Shown here: positions 1-10,436 of the stretch, piece by piece
Layout of the letters: each line of letters starts with the position of its first letter
Position numbering within the stretch: position 1 is the stretch's first letter
From: Morella rubra
Lineage: Eukaryota; Streptophyta; Magnoliopsida; Fagales; Myricaceae
Reading direction: 5' to 3'
Length of the DNA stretch: 64,000 nucleotides
Assembly: GCA_003952965.2 (NCBI GenBank)
Contig: CM025855.1
Location: forward strand, 24,816,571 to 24,880,570
The notes under the pieces: model-generated
Seen by the model: only the letters and a program-made list of their open reading frames with translations
The model's database searches: none
What the model was told of the DNA's origin: nothing
Made by a program: the position numbers and the translations under genes

Positions 1-365
1 CTTCCATAAACTCACACCATAAGAACCACGAGCCTCAAGAATCCTCCAACCTCCCACCTCGCTACCATATTTCGCTGTAATAACTATCTTCCATAAAAAT
101 AACCTCCACAATCACTTCCCTAATAAAGCTTTATTATACAAAAACAACGGCCTTAGACCCAAACTACCCCAACTTACAAGATGGAACATGTGCTCATCAC
201 CACCACTACCCCACAAAAAACCTTTGTAACTTCTCCAGCCTATTAGCCACCACAATAGGAATAGGAAAAAGAGACATAAAATAGGTTGGAAGACTAGCAA
301 GAGTTGATTTGATCAAAGTAATCCGTCCCCCCTTTGACAGATAAAGAATTTCTTCTTGATTAAAA
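1..365 (-). mobile_element. Degenerate LINE reverse transcriptase fragment
   Basis: Read on the minus strand, this stretch encodes plant L1-type LINE reverse-transcriptase text: [19 protein letters not shown] near the right end, then [20 protein letters not shown], then after a frame change [23 protein letters not shown], and after an in-frame stop further similarity running off the window. The stop codons and the frame shift show it is dead. It lies downstream of KUP7-like exon 5 in the same orientation as that gene, so it is probably intronic. The right boundary is approximate and no target-site duplication could be assigned because the left end is outside the window. Confidence 0.75.
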
Positions 366-838
366 AAAAGCGATGAATCTAATCAGCCTTCTCTCATAAG
401 TTTATCTATTGAAGTTTAGGTCAAGAGACTGCCCATTGCAGCAATTACTTCTTAAATCCCTCAAAACCCAAAGTCGTTTAATTAAGACTCATTAACTTCT
501 CACATATCCTTTAGCACAAAACTTGCGTTCTAAGAAGTCATTCAGTAAACCTATGTATCACATGTATCATTTGATGGACCTCTCAAAATTCCAACTGCTT
601 TATGCTCGCAGGTGATGCCCAGTTTAAAATTGTGGTTTTAGGCCATCATGAATGCTATCGCTCAAAACATCCAACATCAAACCACCAGGGCAAGAAAAAA
701 ATATATGAGAAAATGCTTTAATTGACAAAGAAAAAGGAGAAACCAAAAACACAAGGAGACTCCAATTTGTGCACATTTGCAGGACAGATATAGAAAGCAA
801 TTACATTATGAATGCAATCTCCAAGACTAGTGTCTTAC

Positions 839-3800
839 CTGTTGCACACAGGAGACAACCCCCCAGACAATACCAAGCCTTAGTTGAGTTCCTTTTAAAG
901 AAGTAGTAGATGTGTACAGGATTAAATGCCCTCAAGACAGTGGTGTCATATTTAACAAGGTTGTAAATCCCAATGCCCGCAAGAGAAAAAAACCAAATGC
1001 ATAAAGCAGGGCCAACAGCAAGTCCCACTTTACTTGTCCCAAACTTCTGTACACTGAACAGAATCACAAGAAAGGCAACTGAAATCATCACCACTTGATC
1101 TGCAACCAAGAAAGAACGAATTTATTCTTAAAAACATGGCATATGGATACTTTGCCTTGATCAGATCCATATTCAGTGGCATATGCTTATATGCATCAGT
1201 AACTTCAAAAATTAAAAAGGTAAAAATACAAAACAGATCCTTATAATGTCAACTTCAAAAGACTTCTTTCATACATATATACAAATTATAAAACTAAATT
1301 TATGATCCCAACATCCATGCTTATTTCAAGGGCATAAAATGCCATTTGGCAAATGATATTTGCTATGAAACTTCAACAAATTGCAGAAGTGTAAGGCGGA
1401 AGCCATCCCTTGACCAAAAATTACAATCCATAATTTTGCTGTCGGAGGAGTTCAGTCAATATATAGACAATTAGATAGGGAAATGTTTGGTGTACTTACG
1501 TAGGAAACTACCTGTGGTATGCACAAACCAAAAGGTTGTGAAAATCATAACAAACAGATGTAAGGAAAAGAACAAAATACTCCATTTGACAAGAGTTAAA
1601 TGACCATCCTTAACAACATTTGATGTTAAGAGATCATCATTAAGTGCACTTGAACTGGTGATTTGACTGGGAATCATCAATCTACCATCCTAGCAGCATA
1701 AGAGTTTAAATATGGCCAATATCCCATGACAGCGATGGATGCCAAGTTTTTTTTTTTTTTTAATGCATTGCACAAGAATGTACGATGTCTCATATCGGAT
1801 GTATACAAGGTTGACCAAGGCTACACAAATGATTATCCAAAATCATAATTGAAAAAAAATCTGTCTTGGGTATCATCAATTTAATAAAGAAGAGGAAGAC
1901 TCCATAGATTTCTGTGTATAAATTTAACCTCGCGTAAAACAAAAGGAAATTGAACAATCAACAAATAAAGATTTGCAAAGTTGAGTAAGAAGATTGTCAT
2001 GTCACCTTGCTCAATTGAATTGACTCCAACTTTTAGACCACCAACTGCTGATGTTACTGCAGGGAGAAGGAAAAAGTTAAATGACCAAATAACTGTAAGG
2101 TAACAGCTTGTGGAGGGAAAGGGATGGTAGATGTTTTGAGGACAGGGCTTTGTCTTTGGAAAGTTTGGGGGGCTCTATGTTGCATGCTCTTTTTCTTTGG
2201 GCTAATTCGGTTTTAGGGTGTCCTTTTGTGGGTTTTTCGGATTTTCTAAGTTTTTAGCTTGCATGCTCTAGTTGTTGTTAGTATAGTCTCTTGTACTGTC
2301 AACTTTCTTTTTCTTGAATAAAGTTTAACTTACTTATCAAAAAAATATATATATAAGGTAACAGCTAAAAAACTAAGGTATAATGAAGATACTCATATCA
2401 AGTATATTTTTACATAGCATATCCGGTTTGTGGTGGGATGTGGTTCTAGTGTTTGTTTCTGGAGCGATCTTTGGTGTGGAGATAGATCTTTGAGATTTGC
2501 TTTTCCGCTTCTCTTCGCCCTTGCTAGAGATAATGATGCCTTGGTGGCAGATTATTGGGAGGGGAATTCAGGTTCGGGGGTTTGGAACGTTCACTTTGTT
2601 AGGGCAGCAAATGATTGGGAGCTTGAGGTCTTTTTGTCCTTTTTAATCTCCTTTATGCCAAAGTCATAAGGAGTGGGGTTGATGATAGATTGTGCTGGTT
2701 GGGGTCCAAGTCCGGCAAGTTCTCGGTGAAGTCGATGTATGGGCTTCTTTATAGCAGCCCCTCTGTTTCGTTCCATTGGAAGCAGATTTGGCATTCCTTG
2801 GCTCCCATGAGAGTCTCCTTCTTTGTGTGGGAGGCTGCGCACGGAAGAGTTCTGACCATCGATAATCTAAGGAGGAGGGGGCTGTGTTTATTGGATTGGT
2901 GTTTCCTTTGTAGATGTAGTGGGGAATCTGTGGATCATCTTTTTCTTCATTGTGAGGTGGCCAGGGACCTCTGGGCTCATGTGTTTAAAATAATGGATTA
3001 TTGTTGGGTTATGCCGCTGAAGGTGATTGATGTTTTATTTTGCTGGAAGAGGAAGTTTGACGATTCACATGCTCTGTTTGTGTGGAAATTGATCCCCTTA
3101 TGCATTTGGTGGACTCTTTGGAGGGAGAAGAATGATAGATGCTTCGAGAACACTTTTTCGTCTATGGAGGGGTTGAGGGGCAAGCTGATGACTTCTCTAT
3201 TTCTTTGGGCCAAAGTTGTGTTGGGTTTTAGTTTCTGTGTGATTTTTCTGAGTTCATTAGTTTTTTAGCTTGTTTGGCTTAGGTTTCAGTATAGCTCTTT
3301 GTACTGTTCCTTCCTTGGTTTTTCAATAAAGTTTTCCTTACTTATCAAAAAAAAAAAAAGGTATATTGTTACACAGATTTTTCTTTGTTTTACTAACTAA
3401 GATTAGCAAGTTGCCTAGAAGCAACAAAAAGAACGAAGGAAGACAGTAACGACCTGACATTACTGGCGTAACAACTCCATCAGCTATCACCATAGAAGTA
3501 CCAGCAAGCACTAACATCAAAAGAAGCTTTTTCAGAGCAAGTGAAGTCTCAAGTCTTTCCTTGATTTTTAGTGATCTCTCGAGCTCAGGAGATGGCACCT
3601 TTAGCCTGAAGCTTGATATACGAGCATCTGATGGAAGCTGATTAGGGAGAAGACTGACCTTCGCATGCCGACATATCAACGAGTACAACGCAAAAGTACC
3701 ACCTGCAGCAGTTAAGTGACACAATGAAATAATATTCCAATACTCTAATTCATGCAAATGCCCTTGCATACAAACAAAAACACCAAAGCTACTCACCCCA

Positions 3801-5797
3801 CCCCAGAGAACCTCACCCACACTCACTCTTACCTGCGCACACATGCAAGAGAGGGAGAGAGAGAGAGAGAGGGTGATGAAATTGAATTTCCAATCATTCA
3901 GCATACCTTCGCCATCGTCATTGGCCCAAAGAACAACCAGGACATACTTGACTAAAGGGATCAAGATTAAGGTGTATAGGACTAGTGATAATGCTCCAAT
4001 AACATCTTCATTTCCATTAATAGGTGCTTTGCTAAACATCACATTGAACGTATATAAAGGACTTGTTCCAACATCACCAAAGACAACCCCGAGGGTCTGA
4101 AAAGCAATTGTAATCCTTCTTCCCAGACTGAAGTCCTGCAATTATAGTATATATTTAAGAAAATTAGTCCAGACTCTTCTTCTTTTCTCCCAAAACTCTT
4201 GTGAAAATCACGGCGGAGTACAAGATCACGGCAATTATTTCTTAATATTTTGTCAAGAGAGAAGGGAAGTGTGGAGTACAAGATATTGTACACAGAAATA
4301 CACATTTGGCCTCCAGTCAAGCAAACCATGTTGCACGATTCAAAGATCAACAACAAAAGAAAGTAAATGGGGCCCTTAAGGAATGAAAGGCATTATCTTA
4401 TCTGTAGAATGAGATAGTGCCCCCAAAGGAAGATGCAATCACCGATGGCATGATGAAGATAAAGCAAATATTTAGTGGCACCATAAGGAATGTGATAATA
4501 GAATCTTATCAATTTGTATGTAAGGTTATGAACAGAACACAAGATCACACCAAATAACAGGGAAAAAATTCATAAACAGGTAGGCAATCATACCTGAGTT
4601 ATTCCATCAATCTTCGCTCTAAGCAGCCCTTCCAATAGAATTTATGCACTTCCAATCAATAATAAAACAGAAAACAAAAGATTTTATTCTCGAGATAACC
4701 ACACTTCTACTCACTAACCCCACACTTTAAGAACGGCGCTTAAAAAATATTGCCAAACAATCTATCAAATGTGTCAATGAAGTTCCCTAACGGGTAGTTG
4801 GGAGAGAGAGAGAGAGAGAGAATTGAGCCAGCCAAAGATCTAGTGGCTAGGTTGGCACTGAGAGATCCTTATTAATCCTATACTCGATGATTGAATTTCT
4901 ATTCAGATTTTCCAGAACTTAAAATCCTCGACTCTCTTCGACATCAATACTATTGAATTTCGACTCAAACTTAAGAAAAATATAAAATCCTAGAATATTT
5001 TTAACATCTGTCAAACATAACGAGAACCCTCAGTTAATTGGAATTTCTTCCCAGAATTCCACGTAACCTCAAATCTCACACAACAAAGAGATGACCATTT
5101 GATCCAGAAAAGCAGGTCCCTCAAATTGATTAGTCATTCCTCACTATTCTGCCATAGGGAGTAATGACTCGCCACAGAGAGTCATGGTTTGCACAATGAC
5201 TCAAAACCTCATACATCCTACCTTAAAGTGCTTATAGCGTTAAGAACGTCCGACAAAAATCATAAAATTCCCTCGGCATCTCTCTCGTGAACTGTCTATC
5301 ACTTAACTTCCATCTTCCATGAATTAGCAAAACCTTAAGATAAACAATAAGTCATTCCAGTGAGTAAACACAGACAAGCATTAAGCATAAAACTCAAAAT
5401 CCAATTCCTCTTGTCTCAGTGACTGACTATGAATGGACCTAAACAAACTAAAATTAAAGACACAGTCATTTAAGGTACTTCCAAAAGGCGAAGATGCACA
5501 TTTAGTAAGAACTTCGGACGCTACCTCGTACTCGTTTCTGTGAGCGCCAGGGACCTCGAGGGCCTCGACGTCGAAGGAGTCGAGGCGGGGCCCGGTGCGA
5601 ATCAGTCTGTGCCCCGCATTATCCTCGTCATCCTCCGAATCCAACCCCACAGCCGCCCCGGGGCGATGAGAGGGGTTGTCATATTCGTCGTCGTCCTCGA
5701 TCTCCGAGTCGTCCTCGTCCTGGAACACCCAACGCGATTCGGTCGAGTCCATCGAGGCCATCCCTCCATTGGCCTCGGATCCCCCCTCCTCCGCCAT
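839..5797 (-). CDS. KUP7: KUP/HAK/KT potassium transporter, KUP7-like (5' exons only, runs off left edge)
   Basis: Potassium carrier of the plant KUP/HAK/KT family, expected in a membrane. Five exons rebuilt in phase: 5797-5525, 4135-3907, 3702-3454, 2056-2006, 1099-839, giving about 354 of the roughly 850 residues usual for the family. Residues 1-91 are an acidic cytosolic tail with a run of Asp/Glu and the stretch RLIRTGPRLDSFDVEALEVP, typical of the KUP7 type as I recall it. The first membrane segment holds the family signature GVVFGDVGTSPLYTF near residues 108-122; later segments include VLAGTSMVIADGVVTP and VVGPALCIWFFSLAGIGIYN-like text. The start is the ATG at 5797; a GTG just upstream is not used. 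The remaining exons must lie left of position 1. Intron 3 contains two LINE tails and the region after exon 5 contains a third LINE fragment, so the gene has grown by insertion. Family assignment is firm; the exact paralogue is by recall. Confidence 0.93.
2109..2353 (+). mobile_element. 5'-truncated LINE tail, copy A, in KUP7-like intron 3
   Basis: About 245 bp of LINE 3' end, antisense to the host gene. It ends with the string aataaagtttaacttactta followed by tcaaaaaaa, nearly the same terminus as copy B 1 kb away. It is flanked by a perfect 13-bp target-site duplication, taaggtaacagct, at 2096-2108 and 2354-2366, which fixes both ends. No coding capacity remains. Confidence 0.85.
2418..3360 (+). 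mobile_element. 5'-truncated LINE, copy B, with RT zinc-binding domain remnant
   Basis: About 940 bp, antisense to the KUP7-like gene and inside its intron 3. Translated pieces from 2430-2669 and 2690-3268 show the C-terminal part of a plant LINE polyprotein: GSSVCFWSDLWCG, then FSVKSMYGLL, then WHSLAPMRVSFFVWEAAHGR, with the zinc-binding region CFLCRCSGESVDHLFLHC and IWWTLWREKNDRCFE. This is the zf-RVT type domain found after the reverse transcriptase. The element ends in a poly-A tract at 3347-3359. Flanks carry an imperfect 16-bp duplication (2402-2417 and 3361-3376, 14 of 16 matching). A stop between the two open stretches and the missing 5' part show it is not autonomous. Confidence 0.88.
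3849..3871. repeat. GA microsatellite in KUP7-like intron 2
   Basis: Imperfect (GA)n run between exons 2 and 3 of the KUP7-like gene. A second GA run lies at about 4802-4820 in intron 1. Confidence 0.8.
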
Positions 5798-6205
5798 CAC
5801 TTGACCACACTAGCTAACAGAGTTCAATTTATCGTAATCACGCGAAACCAGCGCAGGTTAAGAGATTGAGGGAGGTGTTTGGATGGGGAAATCATGGAAA
5901 TTTCGGATTTGGATTTTGTTGTTTGGCTAAATTTGGGAGGTCGTTGTGTCGTGTGTAGGCTGCAGAGTGTCGAACGGAACATAAGAAAATGCTCTCAGAG
6001 GGCGGCTTTCTGCGTTAACTAATTTCCTGCTAAACGCTATCGCTCTTTTTTCATTTTATTTACTTTTATTTTTGAAGGTTTATTTTCTTATTTATCTACG
6101 CATATATTGTAAATACTGTCCTCCGTGTCTCTCTTAAATTCGTGAAGAAGTTGAAGTTAGATAGAAATAAATACGCAAATAAAAATTGGGAGCGGCTCAC
6201 CTCTG

Positions 6206-6382
6206 GTTTGGTTTTAAAAATATTTTTTGAATTTATTTTTTTAGATATAGTGTAGATTTTTTTAGAATTAGTGAAAAGTTTATTAAAAGTTGTTAAATTT
6301 TGTAAAAAGTTATTATAGTTTGTAAAAAAATATTAGAATTGATGAAAAAATTATTGTGAAAATTTTTGAGACCAAACCAAAC
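6206..6382. mobile_element. MITE of the GTTTGG-ended family, copy 1
   Basis: The left end reads gtttggttttaaaaatattt and the right end, read as reverse complement, gtttggtttggtctcaaaaa, so the termini are inverted repeats. The inside is very AT-rich and carries gaaaagtttattaaaagttg-like text shared with the copy at 9266. No target-site duplication is certain. Confidence 0.55.
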
Positions 6383-6514
6383 ATAGCCAAAATAATGGGC
6401 TTGATAAAAAAAAAAAAAAAAAAAAATCTTTTTTCAATAAAATTTTTTATTATATTTATTTAAATTTTTTTACCTATTTTTATATTCTAAAATTTTAACC
6501 ACTTTAAAATTTGG

Positions 6515-6700
6515 GTTAAATACAATTTGCCCCCCTTATCTTCGAAGTCATTTACACTTTGCATTCCCGATGTATTATTTTTAAGACATTAGACTCCTTA
6601 ACTTATACATTTTTTTAATTTGGATCTCGTGCCCAAATTCTCCATCAATTTAGACGAATTGAGATGCAAAACTTTCTAGCACCTTGACCTTTAACAAGGG
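6515..6700. mobile_element. Half of a foldback element related to the one at 61035
   Basis: The stretch beginning gggttaaatacaatttgccc and continuing with tcatttacactttgcattcc and ttaagacattagactcctta resembles the arm of the foldback element at 61035-61478 (ttaattacactttacac ... gagacactt). The matching opposite arm is not visible here, so this is a truncated or eroded copy. The right boundary is uncertain. Confidence 0.4.
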
Positions 6701-6747
6701 GTATCGTCATCCAGGAACGAAGCTACATGGGGCTAGTGAAGGCCATG

Positions 6748-6764
6748 CCCCCCCCCCCCCCCCC
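6748..6764. repeat. Poly-C run of 17
   Basis: Uninterrupted C17 followed by a T-rich stretch. The preceding sequence (gaacgaagctacatggggct) looks transposon-derived, but I cannot name the family. Confidence 0.8.
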
Positions 6765-9265
6765 TTTTTGCAATTTTTTTTTTATACATAGTCAAAATTT
6801 CAAATTTTTGCAGATTTTTTTTAATATGGTGGCAAAATTGGTAGTAAACTTTATAATGGCCTCTCCAAATTTTTTGAAGAAATAAAATGAGAATGAAAAA
6901 GCTTAAAAGAGGAAATAACTACTTTATAAATTGGCCTTCTAATTTTTTAAAGAAAAAAATATTAAGAGTTTATCTTTTTTACTTTTCTCTCTCCCTTCCT
7001 TTCTTTTAAAATTACTCTCTCTCTCTTTTTTTTTTTTTTTTGTAAAATTCCTCTCTTCCTCCCTCTTTGATAGAGTGTTTTTCTCCCTCCCCTTTTTCTA
7101 GATTATAGAGTGTCTTTTTTACTTTCTTTCTCTCTCTATTTTTTCTAAAATTCATTTTTATTTCTCTCTCTTCTTGCCTCTCAATGGCCTCTTCAAGATT
7201 TTTTAGATTTTCTCTCAATGGTCTCTCTTTTTCTCTCTCTCCCGCTATTTTATCTCATATACATAAAATAACAAAATTCATACTCTTGGAAATACAACAA
7301 ACTTTTTGCTTCCACTCAAAAAAAATCATATTCAAAGTTAGAATTTTAAATGTTATTACATGTCATTATTATTGTCTTTTTTTTCAAAAAAAAACATACT
7401 CATTTCATTATTATTGTTAAATTAAAATATTATTGCTCTATTATTTGTATGTGCCTATATTATTTTGATTAGATTTTAGTATTGTCTTGTGCCTTTATTA
7501 ATAATTTATGAGCCATTTATTTTGAATATTTTAAACTTTTCGATTATATTAGGCCACACAAGGTTTTAGTATTAATATAATAATTAATGACTTTTACTCA
7601 AACGTTCAGTTCAATTAGTATAATTGATGCAAATTTAGTTTTAATATTTTAATTCGAACTTAAAATATTAAATATTATAAAATTCATTTTATCCAAAATT
7701 TAATACAAAAGGCATTAAATTCAGATAAAGATTGTGAAAAATCTTGATCCACAAATATATATTAATATTAAAGTGGAACCAAGATTATCCTTAATTCCTT
7801 ATGCGAATTATGCAATAGATTTAAAAATATATATAAAATAAGGAGACCCAACTGTAGAATCCATTTTACTAATAAAATATTAAATAATATAAAATTTACG
7901 TATTATATCTAACTATTTTCAAAATACACATTATAATTTAGATAAAAAAATTGCAGAGCATCGTATTGCTATAGAGAGCTGTGACACTAGCCTTAAAAGG
8001 ACAAAATTAAACTTCAAGTTTATAGTCCCTTTACTCCTGTATCTTTGCTTTTCACAAGTTTTATATTTTTTGCGCTATTATTTGATCTTCATTATTTTAA
8101 AAGGAATAAATAAGTTAATGGTATCGTTGTGGTAAAAGTATAATAAAAATCCCCGTCAAGGTAAAGGAATGAATGTATGCTCTTTTAAAAAAAAAAAAAA
8201 AAAAGTCCCACTTACGTTGCCAGTTGCAAGCTATACATAATTAATAAAGTCAAAACACGCCCATACACGTTTATTTTCAAAATTAACGGTCTTGATATAT
8301 TGTTTGAAACACACTATCGCTTGCAAGGATTCATTATAAAATGACCACGCGTAATCAATTGTATATCTGTCCCCGCGCCACCCTTCTTCATACTTCTACA
8401 CCCTTTTTATTTTTAATTACTATTTAATATTCAACACTTTAAATTAATTTTCTATTGATGTTAATTAATCAAACCATCATTTAATTTTGTTTATTAAAAC
8501 TGAATTAAATTGGAGATACGGTCAATTCACTTTTTCTATCTCGTGTGATTTTACGTACTAACCAACAATTCACGATTAATTTTGAAAAGCAAATGCCTTA
8601 AGATAGTAGAGAAAGTGGGAAGACAAATTATATCATCGTTGATAAAAGCTAAAACAGTTATTATTCATATAAATGGTTATCTATTTTTAGCCTACCATCA
8701 TACAAAAAAAAAAAAAATACTGATGTAAGTAAATGCCACCAAAAGCTGAAATTGTTAAAGATTAAAGGGATAATGTTATGGTAGGCTATAGGCTAAAATC
8801 TATCTTGCCTTTATAAATTTTAAAAAGTCCATATGTTTTGAAAGACAAAAAACGTGCAAAATAACAGAAAAATGTCCATCAAAGACAAATTTTTTTAAAA
8901 AATAACAATTATAGAAATTCAAGATTTTTTTAAATAAATAGATTACTAAAATAGAATTTCAATATTTTTATTTTTTTAATAAATTTTATAAATTTCTTTT
9001 ATAAATTTTGTCTTAAAAAAGTATTTAGATAATTTTACATTTGGTTTAACGGTCAGATTGATTTTGACTTAATTAAAGAGCTATTACGATATTACCCCAA
9101 GATTATATCTCATGTCCAATAATTGATAGGCAGTAATACTTCTATGTCCTAATTTTAATTCCTATAAACCAATTATTTAATGAGAAAACATAATTAATTC
9201 ATTATAATTTAATTGTCAGAGAGGTTTTTTTTTTTTTTTGTTAAAGAGAAAATAACAATAATTAT

Positions 9266-9471
9266 GTTTGGTTTAGATCTCAAAATAATTTTATGTATTT
9301 ATTTTTTTAGAATTAATATAAATTTTTTTAAGATCGCTGAAAAGTTTATTAATAATTGTTGGAGTTTGTAAAAAATTTATTAAAAATTATTTAAATTTAT
9401 ATATTTTTTTTAAAATTGATGAAAACTTATTGAAACCCACGAAAAAGTGACTCTGAAAATTCAATCCAAAC
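9266..9471. mobile_element. MITE of the GTTTGG-ended family, copy 2
   Basis: Begins gtttggtttagatctcaaaa and ends ccaaac; the reverse complement of the end is gtttggattgaattttcaga. Internal text such as gctgaaaagtttattaataa parallels copy 1 at 6206. It lies about 35 bp upstream of the TATA-like run of the SC35 gene, so it may form part of the distal promoter. Confidence 0.55.
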
Positions 9472-9505
9472 GTACCTAATAGCTTCGCACCCCGGCTTTA
9501 TTTGG

Positions 9506-9521
9506 TATATATATATATAAA
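9506..9521 (+). promoter_or_regulatory. Probable TATA box of the SC35 gene
   Basis: A run of alternating TA ending in ATAAAG lies about 220 bp upstream of the SC35 start codon, which would give a leader of roughly 190-200 nt. It could also be a plain TA microsatellite; position and sequence favour a TATA box. Confidence 0.5.
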
Positions 9522-9741
9522 GACAATTCAATAATAAATGAAGTGCAGAGCATGAGAGCAACGGTGGACTATTCACCTGCCGAATCGCCCAACCCTTCGA
9601 TTCGCAGGATAAATCCTGACGGACGACTCAAAGAATCCTTCAAGAAAGTTCTGCCCCTCAGCCTTATTCCTCACCACAAACCCTAACAGAAGATTTCCAT
9701 ACTGTGTTTCTATCTCTCGGTCTCTGCCATACGGGCCACAT

Positions 9742-10404
9742 ATGTCGCACTTTGGAAGGGCAGGCCCTCCGGACATCTCCGACACTTACTCTTTACTCGT
9801 CCTTAACATCTCCTTCCGTAAGGCTCCGCTGCCTCTCTCCCCGGAAGAAGATATTTTGTTATTCTGAGCTTTCAAACAACCTTGGGATAAATGGTATATG
9901 TTCTTGTTGTTTTCTTGCTTGGGTGTGGATTTTAGGTACCACAGCGGATGATCTTTTCCCGTATTTTGATAAATACGGCAAGGTTGTTGATATCTTCATC
10001 CCTAGAAATCGGAGGTACAGCTACGCCCTTTGGTATTTATTTTCTGTTTGGCTGCTTTTGGAAAAGTGGAAGGACTTTTGGTTCAGTTGTTGGCATCTTT
10101 TATTGATGAAGCTAAGTAATAGATTTTTCCTTTACTTGGGCTAACGAGTGACTTTTTATTTGTAGTTACATTCTCTAGTTTTTATTTGGATGCCGAACAA
10201 CTAGTTGAACTTTCTGGAGATTTATGCTGAAAAAGTTATAATTATCAGCTGAGTAATTTAGTATCTTCTTCTGGACCTTTCTGCTGTTTTTGGCCTTTAT
10301 TTCTGTATCTTCTGTGGTTTAGGACTGGCGACTCAAGGGGATTTGCATTTGTGCGGTACAAGTATGCTGATGAGGCACAAAAAGCAGTGGATAGACTAGA
10401 TGGT

Positions 10405-10436
<32 letters not shown>

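Larger units (their letters stand above)
5870..9500. other. AT-rich spacer between KUP7-like and SC35 genes
   Basis: No gene seen. This 3.6-kb stretch separates two divergently transcribed genes. It holds two copies of a GTTTGG-ended MITE family (6206-6382 and 9266-9471), half of another foldback element near 6515-6700, a 17-C run at 6748-6764, a pyrimidine-rich CT stretch at 6975-7250, poly-A/poly-T runs and an inverted repeat around ttttagcctacca (about 8690 and 8780). All open frames here are short and of low complexity. Confidence 0.7.

Noticed and set aside
1471-1680. Hydrophobic minus-strand frame in the intron between KUP7-like exons 4 and 5
   Set aside because: It has no match to the transporter order, and exon 5 joins exon 4 in phase without it.
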